DNA of 64,000 nucleotides from Thunnus maccoyii. Lineage: Eukaryota; Chordata; Actinopteri; Scombriformes; Scombridae. Position 1 is the first letter of the stretch. Each line of letters opens with the position of its first letter. The DNA lies in contig NC_056546.1 in the NCBI RefSeq assembly GCF_910596095.1, positions 26,500,925 through 26,564,924 on the forward strand. The letters run 5' to 3'. Position numbers and translations under genes: made by a program. The notes under the pieces are model-generated. The model had not been told where the DNA came from. It worked only from the letters and a program-made list of their open reading frames with translations, and ran no database searches. Positions 35,597-48,605 of this stretch are shown one piece after another.

Positions 35597-36170
35597 TGTC
35601 TTAAAACAACAGTCAGGTGCCTGAATGAACATTGAAACAGGTTCTTCTTGCTGTAATCATTCCTCCTTTTCATACTGACATTAGAAGATCCCTTCATTAT
35701 GCACTTACAATGTAAGTGATGGGGGACAAAATCCACAATTCTTCTGTGCAAAAATGTATTTTAAAGTTTATCTGACGCTAATATGAAGCTTCCAGATTCC
35801 AAAAGAGTCAAATCAAGTAAATATCTTTCAACATTACAGTCTTTTTAAGACCACAGTTCCTCTTTTTGTCACTATACTTCCACCGCAGTTCAACAGGGAA
35901 ACACAAAGAGGGAATTTAATGCTAAAAAGACTGTAAATGTGTCAGATATCCACTTGATATGTCTAACTCAGACTGCTGAAGCCTCATATAAGCTTCACAT
36001 CAACTTTTAATTGACTGTGTGGACACACTGTGGATTTTAGCCCTCATCAGTTACATCAAAAGCACATTTGAAGGGGATCTTTTAATAGTCAGTATGAACA
36101 GGAGGAATGATTACAGTGAGGAAAACCTCTTTCACTGTTCATATGGACTCCTGACTGTTGTTTTAAGACA
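35597..36170. mobile_element. 574-bp fold-back element with arms of about 250 bp
   Basis: Left end TGTCTTAAAACAACAGTCAG is inverted at the right end (CTGACTGTTGTTTTAAGACA). Homology continues along both arms through ATTAGAAGATCCC, AAAATCCACA, CAAGTAAATATC and ACAGTCTTTTTA, meeting around 35850-35925. There is no coding capacity. The outer sequence and length suggest a non-autonomous DNA transposon with unusually long inverted repeats. A truncated copy is at 11178-11662. Confidence 0.8.
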
Positions 36171-36922
36171 GATAAAGTCATTAGTGTAGCTGAGATACTT
36201 CATGCTTATATGTCCCTTTTTGAGTATTTCAGTCAGCAAACTGTTCATGCAGCAGATGCTGTGCAAAAAGCTTCTCTGTCTTTAGGACATTTTGTTATTC
36301 ATTCAACCCCTATATGGAAAGGTGTGTGCTCAGATATGATCTGTATACTGAAAGTGTCTACTGGGATATTTAAAGTGTGTTGCATGCTCAAATAACAGAT
36401 ACTGAAAGTGTATATTAATACAGTGTACATACTTAAATGTTTGACATTCAGGACAGCCTGTACTCCCACTAGCCTGTACAGTATGACATACATTCCCTTG
36501 TACTTGTTACTAACACAATATTGCATTGGTGAGTATTCAGTGCCAACAGTGAAAAAAACAGCCGTGGCAGTGTTGAATGAGTGCGAGAGTGTTAACAGGT
36601 CAGCTCTGATATTGGGATATTTGGCTTGCAGCCGCTGTATGATTATGGCTTAATGATTATATACTTTTGTTATACAGTGCTGTGTCAGCTTGGCAGCCAT
36701 TCAAGGGGCTGATATCTGTGTCAATGGTGCAGCGTAGCATTTGGGGAGATTACTGTTTGGGTCTGACTGAATGATGGTGATGTGTGTAACACCATAATTT
36801 TGGCTTTGTGTGGAAGCAAGTGGTGTGTGTTTGGGGTGGTGACCTCACACAGCTGGTCATGTACTGTATGCACATACAGTATACAGTTGAAATGCACTGG
36901 GCTACTGATAGATGGTGTATTT

Positions 36923-37220
36923 CAGTGGTTCCCAAAGTGAGGTCAGGACCCTCCAAGGGGTTTGCAGGATAGATCTGAGGGTTTGAGAGAAGATTAAAAA
37001 CACAGTAAGAAAGGGAAAAGACATTTCAAAACTAAATTATGTTGATTTTTTTCTTGATTTTCACAAATTTAGCATGCTAGGGATGCCAGTTTGTTGGTCC
37101 TTCGAGATGGTGGGTAATGTGTTATGGCCCAACACTGGACATATGCAAAATGTGACGATGGGTTGCAAGTATATATTAATTATCTAGAAAGGGTCATGAG
37201 CCAAAACATTTGTGAACCAT
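36923..37220. mobile_element. Non-autonomous hAT element (MITE)
   Basis: Begins CAGTGGTTCCCAAAGTGAGG and ends near GGGTCATGAGCC...TTTGTGAACCA, the decayed inverted counterpart. About 300 bp, no coding capacity. Confidence 0.65.
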
Positions 37221-37329
37221 AAAGTACTGTAGTTTGACACTTTCATTTTATGTTTCTCGTTTTTCACATCCTTATTAGTCACTCCTGAAGAAGAAGTATT
37301 TATGTAAACATGCACATTTGGCTGTGTGT

Positions 37330-37500
37330 GCTATGTACGTGTGTGTGTGTGTCTGGATAGCTGAGGCCACTTTTCATGACTCTTGGCTGGCTTGTTCTAT
37401 AGCGGATTTTTCTGTTCAATAATTAATGTGGAAGACATCGAACGCATCGCTCCAGTGTGTAAGGACAATGTGTGTGTGTGTGTGTGTTTGTGTGCTCAGG
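37330..37500 (+). repeat. (GT)n tracts
   Basis: Two short GT runs (about 37340-37352 and 37469-37489). Confidence 0.8.
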
Positions 37501-38500
37501 TGTTTGTGTTTGTGCCGGGTTGTATTGTGTTTCTTTGTATTTACTGGGACTGGTACTGGGACAGTAATCCAGGCCAGACTGGGCTGCCTCAGAGGGATTT
37601 GGTTGAGATTGTTGTAGACATGACTGGGACATACTTGTTTGGATCGGACAAACGAATAGTAGCTTAGGTGTACTGGACTGGGCTCGACCGGTCTATCCTG
37701 GACGTAGACCATGTTCGAGCAGTGTGTTTAGACTGGATCGGACCAGATGACTCTGGACTGGACTCAGTTCGGATCATTTTTTTCCCCAATTTTCCATCCA
37801 ATTTGCTGTTATGTTCCTGAAGCCCGCAGAAGCTGCTCACATCCTCAGGTTTTCCACGTTGTGTTGTTTCCAGAACATCTCACTCCATTTCACTTTCCCT
37901 CTGTTTGTTTGTTTGGGCAGTTTGGGAAGCAAAGCATTTTTCTCACAGGTTTGGTTTGGCTCACAATCGCCGTACTGAAGGAGAAAGTTAAACTAAATAT
38001 TTAGTAGTCCGGATTGTTTTTTTTCCCCACCAGTCATTGCCCTGCTCTGACTGCGCCTGCTCTCATTCGACAAAGATGAATTTTGTTTTGTTGCACAATA
38101 GCTGCTCTATTTTAGTCTGTCTGCTAGAGCTGGGCCTTAAAATCATGACCATATGATACAGAAACAACAAAATATACTATCAATAAGAATATAGAAAGTT
38201 GAGGTTAGTATAATTCAACATGAGAGAGTGTTTATTTTCTGGACTGCTGCTGTCCAGTTGTTTGGAATACAGATACTAGACTGAGAGAGATGAAGATGAT
38301 GACGGTGATGGTGATGAAATGAAGATCACGCACGGAACAAAAACAGAACATTTCTGTTTGCATTCCCTTTTATATTTGAGCTGTGTTTGTCCTTTTCCAT
38401 CAGTTTAAATCAGTTCAATTCACTGACTGTACAGTTTATCATCCAAAGCAGCTTATAACTTATTTGTTTTCATAAACAAACCAAAAACTAGTTGAACAAA
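37500..38500. other. No supported gene
   Basis: A GACTGG-rich low-complexity patch (about 37540-37760) with recurring GACTGGG/GGACTGG motifs may be a decayed tandem repeat. No exon was recognised. Confidence 0.4.
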
Positions 38501-38504
38501 AAGT

Positions 38505-38690
38505 TACTTGACTCAAGGTCCACTTACTATCTGTTTCTGGAGCTTTCAATTACATATCCTGGTCTTCCTCTAATGTTGGGTTTTGTTCAGTTGTTATATA
38601 GGACAACCTGTTATCACATCCCCTGAGGAAGACGGTGAAATGTGTCTGAAAGCTAATAAGTGGACCTTTGAGTTTTATTGACTGTCGTTT
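38505..38690. repeat. Short fold-back repeat, copy 2
   Basis: ACTCAAGGTCCACTTACTAT and GGAGCTTTCAA on the left are inverted at the right (GTCTGAAAGCTAATAAGTGG then ACCTTTGAGTT). Related to 33550-33805. Confidence 0.55.
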
Positions 38691-39379
38691 TCAAGGCCAT
38701 GAATTAACTTTCACACCCAACAAAAAAAATAGCTTTCTGAGCTTTTATAGCACTGGTTAAGTGATATTGTAGATGCTTTGTGTTGAAGGGGTTTTCTAGA
38801 AATTAAGTATTTCACTTCCATGAGGTTGGCAGATGTACAAGAAAAAACTTTAAAAAGGAATGATCAAACTCGAAGTAGCAGAGGACTTTAAAACTCAAGT
38901 TCACCCACCAAAACACCGGATCCTACATTTCCCATAATGCAACACAATGACATCTTTCATCAGACCCTCCCTGCCTGGTCTTTAAAACTCCACACACGTT
39001 TTTAACACAAGCTTTCTGTTAAAAAAATTGTAGTGGAATACCTTCTCACACACAGCTATTATCTGTTTCCAACATTCTTTCAGTCTCTTGTCTACAGTCT
39101 TTGCTACTACGCCGATGTAGTGTTCACCAGAGCTGTCACGTCATGTCATGATGATGTCATACACCACTCCAGTCTTCTTCTCCAGAAGTCCTGTCCACGG
39201 CGTTGATGTATGAAAACTGGATACGGAGCCTACGCTCAGCCTTGCTTCCAATTTTTCCCATTGGCCACTTGCGGTAAAGCATTTTCCCCATAGACCACCA
39301 TTATTAAAGAGACATCTGTAAAACTGTTGACAGGACACCTCCAACTACAAATAAGTCAATTATGACTCTTTTTATTATG

Positions 39380-39600
39380 AATTTTTAATCCATGAGCGGG
39401 AACTTGTGGGCGGGGCCAGCGGGAGAAACACTACTGTGCATATTCAGTGAGCCACACGACGTGGAAGTAAACCTGGAGGCTAGAAACGTTTTTGGCTCAT
39501 GCGCCAGGCGAACAATTCTCATTCAATTGAACAGGCGCCATGTTTGAATCTGGTATCCAGATCTTGTAATACATCCATGGTCCTGTCTTTAAGGTATTTC
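39380..39600. repeat. Candidate dispersed repeat
   Basis: Contains AAACCTGGAGGCTAGAAACG and GGCGCCATGTTTGAATCTGG, which I recall from repeated non-coding fish sequence. Family unknown. Confidence 0.35.
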
Positions 39601-40118
39601 AATAGGGGCCCACAGCACACTTTTGCCCTGGAGCCCCATAGTGAGCTAATCTGATCCTGGTCAGACTTCATTTATATGTTTTTAGTCATTTAGCTGGAAG
39701 GTGATATTGGTAGTATCATATCCACTTTCATCTAATGTGCATTCATTACAGTAACACTCAAACTGTTATTGAATTATCACTATTGCCCTCTCCACCTACA
39801 CAGAAAACATCCAGCTGACTGCAACAGTTTAACACTTCTTCACTGGGATTTATCAAAAAGCCTCCTTCATACATTGGAAAACATTACAGAAGAAGCAGGT
39901 AAAGGGAAGGTAAATAGTTACAGCAGTCATGGGACACCACAAAATAACTCCTGGAAGGCACTGACCATCACACACTGATAATATACGACAGGATCTCTGG
40001 GGGAAGTTTGGCCTTAAGTACAGGTTTCCTGAACTGTGATTTGACTACTTCCAGAATTTAAAATAACAATCGAGCTCTGTTTTGCTGCTCGGTTGCAGTT
40101 TTTATGTATGTATCTGAA

Positions 40119-40430
40119 TGTGTGTGTGTGTGTGTGTGTGTGTGTGAGCACCACAAACACAAACGGTGCATTTACCCTCCGCTTTGTGTCGACTTTTTCT
40201 TTAGACCAACACATGTTCATCTGTTTTTCCCCAAATATGTTTTTTTTGTGTGTGTGCAGAGCAGAGTGTGGACAAAGGACTGGGTGTCTGGAGAGGGTGC
40301 TGGGGAGGGGAGAAGGGGATGATGGGTGATGGGTGGGGGACTGGAGGAAGGGATGATGGGTGGGAGTCTGCAGGGGACGGCTGGCTGGCTGTTTATGGAT
40401 GTGAGTTTGGGGGGCAAAGGTGGGGGGTAT

Positions 40431-40464
<34 letters not shown>

Positions 40465-40565
40465 ACATTCATCTGCATATCTGTCTGCATGTGTCTAAGA
40501 ACATGCATATACTCATCTGCTGGTGAACCCGTCTGTGTGTGCGCATTGCCTGCTTGTTCATAGGC

Positions 40566-40609
<44 letters not shown>
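40119..40609 (+). repeat. Cluster of three (TG)n tracts with purine-rich linkers
   Basis: TG runs at 40119-40146, 40433-40461 and 40567-40609, separated by a G-rich stretch with repeated GATGGG motifs (about 40300-40370). Long open frames across this cluster are artefacts of the repeats. Confidence 0.9.
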
Positions 40610-40610
<1 letters not shown>

Positions 40611-40727
40611 CTTTTGTTTTGCTCTGGGTTGCTGGGTGATGGGACCAGCTGGGAGGGCTGAAGCCATTCACTTCCCTTCTGCTACCCTGAAGGCAGCCAG
40701 CAGGGAGGGAGGGAAAGAGGGAGAGAG

Positions 40728-40880
40728 CTACAGAGAGAGAGAGACAGAGAGAAAGAGAGAGAGAGAGGGGGTTGAAAGAATGAAACAGAGGAGAAAAGCG
40801 AGCGAGAGGTGGAAGGGGGGGATGTTTACATCTCATTGCAAAGAGATAGAGAAGGAGCGATTTCAATCAGACAAAAGAGA
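40728..40880 (+). repeat. (GA)n-rich low-complexity tract
   Basis: Purine-rich GA repeats, non-coding. Confidence 0.85.
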
Positions 40881-41064
40881 AAGAGAGTGACAGAGAAAGC
40901 AGAGAGGTGAGGAAGTTTGAACGCAGCTCAGAGTGAATGAAGAGATTCATGAAGGAAACAGAGGGGGGGCTGACGGAGGGAAAGTGTGTCAGGCTGAGTC
41001 GTGATAGAGCAGCAGAGCTGACTCAGCCAGTCTGGTCTGGCGTAGGAGGGCAGCAGCAGGAGAA

Positions 41065-41310
41065 GTAATAGATTACTCTGCATGTAACTGGATTACAGTA
41101 ATCAGATTACCACAAAAAACAGTGACTGTTTTCCAGTATATCAACATAAAATGTTTGCATATAGGAGGATTGAGTTATAAATTGACAAACCTGACAACTG
41201 TGTTCTGTTACCTTAAAACATATAACAAGATGAGAGTAATCTGATTACAGAAATTAATAGTGACTGTAAAATGGTTATTCTACAGTAATCTGATTACAAC
41301 TAAAGTAGAG
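41065..41310. repeat. Dispersed repeat with recurring TAATCTGATTAC motifs
   Basis: AGTAATCAGATTAC, GTAATCTGATTACAG and AGTAATCTGATTAC recur within about 200 bp, in a pattern common in fish repeats. Confidence 0.5.
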
Positions 41311-41319
41311 AAACTGCTC

Positions 41320-43800
41320 TGTTTCTGGTTGTTGAAAAATGTTGAAAATCTCACATCAGCAACGGTATAACTTACGTCATTATCTGCTATCTAGTAGTTA
41401 ATGACAAAGCTCAAGTGGTCAGATCACATGTGTTTGACGAGGAAAAGGTATTTCCCTATTGAGACAGCAGAAAACAAGAAGGAAACAAGTAGAAACTTGA
41501 TGATGATGACACTGTAATGATTTAAATTGAGAGACATTACTCATCTGTGTGGAGGTGCTGGATCAAACTGGTTCAGAATGCACCTTGTAAGAGGAATTAA
41601 ATGCTACACACAGTATATATTGAGATATAATCACACACTCCAAAACAGGTACAGATGTTATTTATTTGTGTAGCTTTTCATTCAGTAGTTTCTGAGAGAT
41701 ATATATACAAGGTACAAATTTTTACCAACTTCATTCTGAACTATATACAGCAACTATGTACAATTTGTAGTCCTTTAGTCTACAGAAAATAAATCAACAG
41801 CATTTTTTGTTTTAAGGAAACATCCCAAATGTGCTGTTTCCAGCTTCGAAATATGAGGATTTGCGTCTCGTCTCTGTTTTTATGTCACTATAAATTTAAT
41901 CTCATTGCAAGTTGACAGTCAGTCAAAAGATATAAGCGTGAAAATAATCGTTAGCTGCAGCACAGTGTTCAGAGATGGGAAGCCAGTGAGGGATCATGTT
42001 CTTTTCACGGCACCGTTGACTCCTTCGGGTTGTTCTGTCTACATTGTCTCCCTCAAATCTTCTGGAAAAAAAGTTGAAAATAAACAAATACTTAGATGAA
42101 TATGGCACTTTGGACACTTTGGATAGCTGATTGTACTTTCAGAGTTATAAATAGAAGGAGTGTAAAAATGGCCTCGCAAAAAAAGGAACTTTTATGGAAA
42201 GTTCTGGTAATTTTCACTCTGGGTCTTATTCTCACTAACTTTGCACTCACCACCTCCGTCGTAGAGATTCAGGCAAAACAGTGCTTACTGGGTCAAAGGG
42301 CTCAAGCTTCCCAAAGCTTTCTAAATTAGCTTCAATTTTACATAAATAATTTCAAATGCTTGAAAGTCCAAATAAACACAGAAATTAGTCATCTGCACTT
42401 GCTTTTGTAAATAACTGTATAAGGATCTACTTCCATGGAACTTACTGACTAATCAAACTCGCTGCCCTGAAACTTTTCATACCCCAAAAGGAACAAATCA
42501 GCTTCACGTTTACTCTACTTGCTTGTAGCAGAGAAAAGCTCTTTTCTGTCACTTCCAACTCTTTCTGTGACTTTCTGTTATTTTCTGTGTCATTACACTT
42601 GAGCACTAAATATGTGTAATTACCGGGCTGCAGACAACATTGTGTGAACTGCTATGTTTAAAGACAAAATAATCGATTGTATTAGCGTTTTTATAAATCT
42701 CTAGTGTGGATTGAAGGCCAAAACAAACAAAAAAAGGCATTTTCCAATGTATCCTCAGAGGGGACATCTAATAGAGTAACAGATAAGAGATGATGTTTGA
42801 TAAGAAATCTTAAACGGGATCCGATGTTTTCTGGTCCAATATGGTTCTGTTTTGGCGTCCCCTGACACGAGAGGGTGGTGAAACCCCTGCTTTCCACTCC
42901 AGGCTGACCTCTAATGATTTTTTTTGCAATCTATCTGGCATTTTTCTTCCCTTTGGCCAATCATTTCCAGCTTTTTCTACATTGTTCTGACTGCATCTCC
43001 CAAAAAAAAGGAGCAAAAAGCAAACGCTAGAGGGGAAAAATAGCTCTCTGTGGATCTTGTGGTTAGAAGGTAGAGGAGGGTTAGTAAAATGAAGCTGCTA
43101 GAGGCTGGAAAATCTGAGAGAGAAAGAGGAATAACCAGCTAAACCGTAGTTGCTGGCTGCTAGTCTCTCTAAAGCTGAACTGCTGCGGCTGCTTCCTTGT
43201 GCCTGACTTGAGAGTCGGCTCGCTTTCTCCCGAAGATTAATGACCTTCCTGTTTTCAGCTACAGTATCTCCCTCCACAGAGTTTTCACTGCAGTTCAGTT
43301 TGACTTGAAGTGCACTTTAAAAAACGCTGCAGAATTTATTGTTAGAGGCAAGACGGCAAAGGTATGCGGAGGGGGAGAAGAATGCACACACACGTATGCA
43401 ATGATACCAGAATGAGTCTACAGCAAGCAACAGCACTCAACTTTTTCACTATTACTGCAGATATGGCCATTCTTTCTACCGCTATGACTATCACCTTTAC
43501 TGCTAATAACGCCACTTTACCATCACTTCCAGTATTACTACCACCACTACCACTTCCTCCACTCACAGCTTTTAAAGCCGCCACTCCAACTTCTTCTATG
43601 GAGCTAAACTGTGACCTAAATTGCAAAGAAGAAAAAGTCAATTCTATGTAACTGTAGCGATTGTGAGACCTGAATTTTCTTCCATCGGTGTGTTTTTGTT
43701 GAGTTTTCCCCAGCGGACAGAGGTGTCTGTGTCCCATCTACTGCTAGACTATTGGTGAGTTGTCCCACTGGAATGTGTCACACTCACCAGTTTGCTATGG
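41320..43800. other. No supported gene
   Basis: Short open frames only, none recognised. A short fragment near 41838-41870 resembles the repeat at 63725-64000. Confidence 0.4.
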
Positions 43801-43805
43801 ATGAG

Positions 43806-43860
43806 TACACACACACACACACACGCACGCACACACACACACACACATATATACACACAT
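43806..43860 (+). repeat. (AC)n microsatellite
   Basis: AC repeats interrupted by GC and AT units. Confidence 0.9.
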
Positions 43861-44190
43861 TAAAGGGTTAGAGTAAACCTTTTCACATAGCCCCAAGCCA
43901 AAAGCTATTAACACATACAACAAAGTACTGTACTGTATGTCTAAGATGGTGATTATTGTCTCATAACGTCTTGACTGTCTCTGCTGATTTGCACAATATC
44001 ATATACTCGACTTTAAAACTTTGATGTTTGCAAAGTAATCAAATAATTCATCATCCTAACATGACATTTTACACTGATAAAATAAATACGCCTGTAAAGT
44101 CAGCGAACAGGAAGAGAAAAACAATTCATCTTAGCAATTATGAAAGGAGGGAAAAACAGAAAGGACACCAATGAAGGGGAGACGGACAGA

Positions 44191-44294
44191 AAGAGAGAGA
44201 GAGAGAGAGAGACAGAAAGAGAACAACAACTTCTTTCCTGTAAGTCACCTGACACTGGAGGCGTCACACAGCCATGAGTAAACACACCTCCCTC

Positions 44295-44349
<55 letters not shown>
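44191..44349. repeat. (GA)n and (CT)n tracts in inverted arrangement
   Basis: A GA run (44192-44213) and a long CT run (about 44298-44349) are separated by about 85 bp. They could pair as an inverted repeat or form triplex DNA. Confidence 0.9.
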
Positions 44350-44357
<8 letters not shown>

Positions 44358-44359
44358 TG

Positions 44360-46700
44360 CTGTCTGGGTCTCTCGTCCATGTTCTTTAGTCAATGCACAG
44401 GCCTTCTTCTTGCAATATTAAAAGTTTGGTTTGGAGTGCCCTAACTATTTTCTATTTATAGGCTTATCTACCTAAATTCTCCACAGGAGAGCTGGGTTCT
44501 TTGGTTAAGGTGATTTTATGAAGGAAAACAAAAAAAAGCCTCTTTCTACATAAGGATAAATGAAAAGTTTCCTTAACGCATAAGCCATGTGTTATTCTAT
44601 ATTTCTATTATTGTCAACAAATCCCATGACAGGACCAAAACCAACAATGTGTTAGCCTGTCTCTCAATACTTTCCAACTTCTCTGCCCTGTATGTGTCAC
44701 CCTATTGGCTCCTACTGAAGATGGAAATCTTTATAAATGATTTAAACAGCTGGGCACTGTAGTTTTTAGCAAATGTTACTCAAACAGGTTGTTGGGGACT
44801 CATTTCAGATGCGGATTAATACACATTTTGTGTTCTAGCAAGTATTTCCAACAGCAGGATGGCGTTCTTGAGATTAAGTCAAAATGAACTATTGTGTCTG
44901 TGTTCATGGTAATGAAGGAACCCAGTGCAACACTGTGACTCACTGATGTGTTTTTAATCGTTTTTCGGACAACAATGGAGCTCTATGAGCGCTATGGAAT
45001 GAGATATATCAGGCTTTGGTTACACAGATAAAACATGTTAGTAGGATCAATTCATTGTTGGTTTTAGTCTTTTCATGTATTTGCTGAGAATAATGAAATA
45101 AACCTACTGGGAATCTCTTTTTGTCCTTTTTTAAAAATTTCCCTTTCCAGTCACCATGAAGAGCCTGAAGTATATGAAACTATTTGAGCGTAGAGCTGTC
45201 GACAACTTCTGTAAAATGAGTCCAAATTAGTTCTGCTGTGATACCCTGAAAAGATTTTCTGCTACAACACACAACAGAAGCCTACTTATTAAAATCTCTA
45301 TGACTTTTAAGGGAACAGTGAGACAGAAAATAGCAACTCGTGCAAAATCAAACTGCTGTTGATCTGTTGAGTAAATGTCTGCATTTACAACAGCCCGATG
45401 TGTGTTGACTTAATGACACTGAATGCCAAATGGTGCAGCTGTGAAATCACATGGTTAACTATTGAGAAACAGCAAAAAACCACTTGTCGCCATGCTTGTA
45501 TGGTCATATAAGTAAAAACACTCATTAGCCTTTTGACTGTGGACTCAAAGTGATTAATTAAACACATTTCAATCACTAATGACATTTAAAAATGGTGCAC
45601 TACCTTTGCCCTCAACTCGACTCACAGCTGAGCTAGAACAACATTGCGCAACTTTCCTAAAATACACAACGCTGCATGTAACGGTATATTTGGAGCAGTG
45701 ATTGAAACTGATTACAGATAATTTCGCCCGGTTTGGCTAAAAGTGCTGCTGTAATCAAAACCGACGAGACATCGCTTTGATCATAAACCATCCATTCTGT
45801 AGCGCATGCTGGAACAGCTGCGTTAGCTAATAATATTTTAACACCAGTTATCTCAAGATGATTAATTATCTCATAATCCTCATAAGAATTGTCAAATCGA
45901 ATTCTGTTTAGATAACAAATTGTCCTTTAAACTGTTATTGCAGAGGTAATAAGAGGATTGACTAAACTGAAAACCGCTGTGGATAGAATACAAAGTGCTT
46001 CAAAAAAACCAAATAGCAGCATTTGTCATCTTTATACACCACTGATACACTTAAGTTATGACTATTATAACAGTTTAATGTCTTGAGATGACATCATTAA
46101 GCCGTGATCTTGAGATAATAAGCCTAAAAACTATTAGAAGACAATACTCATTGTGTGAGAGTAGAGGAGTTGTTCAGTGTTTGGCTTTCTGTCTGATGTG
46201 GATGGAGAGAACAGGAAGATGAAGAGAAAGAGGGATGACACGCTGCTAAAGTCCAAACACACTGAACTGTTTTTTTTCTGCAGCGCCACCACCTGTAGTA
46301 CTGTTGACTGGTGTTGTACTGTTGAGTTCAATCAGCTCTTTTAAAGAAAAACCACAGCCAAATATAATGCTCCTCTGAAAACACAATCATTTTTTGCTCT
46401 CCTTGGTGGTTGTTTGCCTCATGAAGTTGTCCACATCTTCAAGTAGCTGTTTGTGTAAAATCTTACCACTAGTGAGAAGGTTACGAGCACATTTCGGGAG
46501 TATATTTGACTAAAATGGCAGTGCTGCAGGAGGTCGACTTGCTTTGCTTACTTGTACTTCCCCTTTTTGAAGTGCATGAGTCAAGGCACTTCACAAGTGT
46601 TTGAAGTCTCAATGAAATGAGAAGAAAGGATGATGGAGAGATGTGGAGGGGGGGCAGACAAACAGAGAGAGTCCACTTCACGCACTGACAGGCTCTGTCT
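44360..46700. other. No supported gene
   Basis: AT-rich. TCTCAAGAT-type motifs recur at about 45850 and, inverted, at about 46080-46115, possibly a decayed inverted-repeat element. Confidence 0.4.
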
Positions 46701-46744
46701 AGCTTTGTGTGTGTGTTTGTGTGGGGGGGGGGGGGGGGGGGGGG
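46701..46744 (+). repeat. GT tract followed by a run of 22 G
   Basis: Uninterrupted G at 46723-46744, directly after a short GT run. Confidence 0.95.
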
Positions 46745-46814
46745 TCTTTGTATCAATTAAAACAGTATAGTACAAAATGATGGCACTGATCATGGATATA
46801 TTGTGCTATATCAT

Positions 46815-47085
46815 GGATATACCATCCTGTGTGTGTGTGTCTGTGGGGGCGGGGGGTGTATGGGATGGAGAGTGGGAAGGATGGACACTAATAAAGGGAC
46901 TGACAAAGAGACAAAGAGAGAGAATAGGAGGAGGTAGAGACAAAGAGAAGGAGTGAGAATGGGAAAGAAAGCAGATGGGTGTTTTTGGTGTGGTGCCCTT
47001 CCCCTCCCTCTCTCTCCCCCCCTCCCTCCTTGTCTACCCCTCTCTCTCTCTCTCTTTCTCTCCCTCTCTCTTTCCATGCTGGGCT
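46815..47085. repeat. Low-complexity GT, G-rich, GA and CT tracts
   Basis: Consecutive simple-sequence blocks. Open frames across them are compositional artefacts. Confidence 0.85.
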
Positions 47086-47674
47086 GGTGTGCCACGCCCT
47101 CTGGTCCTCTTCACACACCCTCCCTAAAATCTGCCAGCACACATGGATGTTTTTACTCTAAAAGCTTTCATTTTCAGGACCAAATGTCTTTAAAATACAA
47201 ATTCAACGTGAGAACATGTGATATTTGCATCAAAGGTGAAATCGGCCTGTCTGTGCAGGTTCACTTTTTCACATGGGATGCAAGGTTTTCATTGCAGTCA
47301 TGAACTTTAACTTCCTCTTAGACTGTACCCTTCAAACAAATATATACAGGGTATTTTTTTGCATTAGATGTCCACTCATGAGGTCCAAAAGTAATAATAA
47401 TGTGGGTGTGCTGTGTAGTGTAATGCTGACTACAACACCACGTACAGTACATGGCCTCAAAACTTACCACTGAGCTCAACAGCTACCTGGCACAGCCTCA
47501 ACACAAACTGAACATTATTAGTTTCACTTTCATGTAAGTGCTATTGCATTGGATTGCCGTAGAGATGTTCATAATATTGTGTCCACCCCCTCTGCAGTAC
47601 AATCAACTGCTTTTTCACAGTTGCCAATCTCATTATCCGGTGGTGTCTGTTGATTATGGATTTGGATTTCAAAG

Positions 47675-47950
47675 GGGTACTCCAGTGATTTAGTATTGCA
47701 CTTCAGTTAAGTCGGGGCTCCTATGGGAGGCAGATTAAAAGAGGAAAAGCAGAGATCAAGATATCTTACTGTAGGTCAAGCTCCAGAAACGCTGGATCCA
47801 GCTTTCTGCTCAAAATTAAGTTCAACATTACTCAAGTGATGTGACTTGTGTCATTTTTTCACATTTGACAAAGCTCCTCCAGAGCCACATGAAGACACCG
47901 TCCAGCTGGTTTCACAGCCGAAGTAACAAGTAAACTGATCTGTCAATCGG
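47675..47950. repeat. Candidate dispersed repeat
   Basis: Begins AAAGGGGTACTCCAGTGATT, the start of a repeat I recall from fish. Later parts are divergent. Confidence 0.4.
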
Positions 47951-48239
47951 TAGTTAAGCTAATATCGCTGTTTCTACTGATTACAGCTGATTAATTTTCT
48001 ACATATGAAACTAATCTTGTACATCCAACTTCACGAGAACTCATTTGAGATGTTGGACGTTTATGTGACATTTTGACTCATAATATTGTATTTTACAAAA
48101 TAAGGTTTAACTGAGTTTCAGGTTAGTCATATAGTTCTGATGGTAAATAGGGATAGGGGAGACATGACTTCAGTGAGGTCTGCTATGTGTGTGATAGAAG
48201 CAACCTCAAAAGACATGATGTGAGAAAAAAGTGGTGACT

Positions 48240-48375
48240 GTGTTCAGTACAATAATAATAGTAGTAGAAGCAGCAACAGTATTGATAGCAGTTGTAGAGG
48301 TGCAACAGTGATGGTAACAGCAGCAGCTGTTGTAGTAGTTGTAGTAGAAGTTAAAAGTAGTTATAGTAGTAGTCG
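48240..48375 (+). repeat. Imperfect (GTA/GCA)n trinucleotide tract
   Basis: Degenerate AGTAGT, GCAGCA and TGTAGT units over about 130 bp. Confidence 0.75.
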
Positions 48376-48538
48376 GTATTGTACTCGCAAAAATGTAATG
48401 AATCACAATACTACTTACTGTATAATGCAAATAAAACACAGTTGCCAGTAGTGCCTCCTTTACTACTGGGACAAATACGCAGTAAAGGACGTAATCAATA
48501 CATTATTCACAAAGACAGAACAGCAGAACAGATGAGTA

Positions 48539-48605
48539 ACACACACACACACACACACACACCCACACATGAATCAATTATTCTAGTTGTGTGTGTGTGT
48601 GTGGG
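48539..48605. repeat. (AC)n facing (GT)n
   Basis: An AC run (48539-48563) and a GT run (48588-48603) separated by about 25 bp form a potential hairpin. Confidence 0.9.

Noticed and set aside
40014..40667. 217-codon open frame rich in His-Thr
   Set aside because: It is produced by TG/CA microsatellites read on the minus strand, with no splice support or family match.
41905..42329. Short frames with a hydrophobic stretch as a small membrane protein gene
   Set aside because: No promoter, splice or family support; similar frames occur by chance throughout AT-rich sequence.
43342..43737. 131-codon open frame on the minus strand, Val/Ser/Gly-rich
   Set aside because: It is an antisense reading of an ACT/CCA-rich degenerate stretch; no motif seen.
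46811..47142. Arg/Glu-rich open frames
   Set aside because: They come from GA and CT repeats; no conserved motif.
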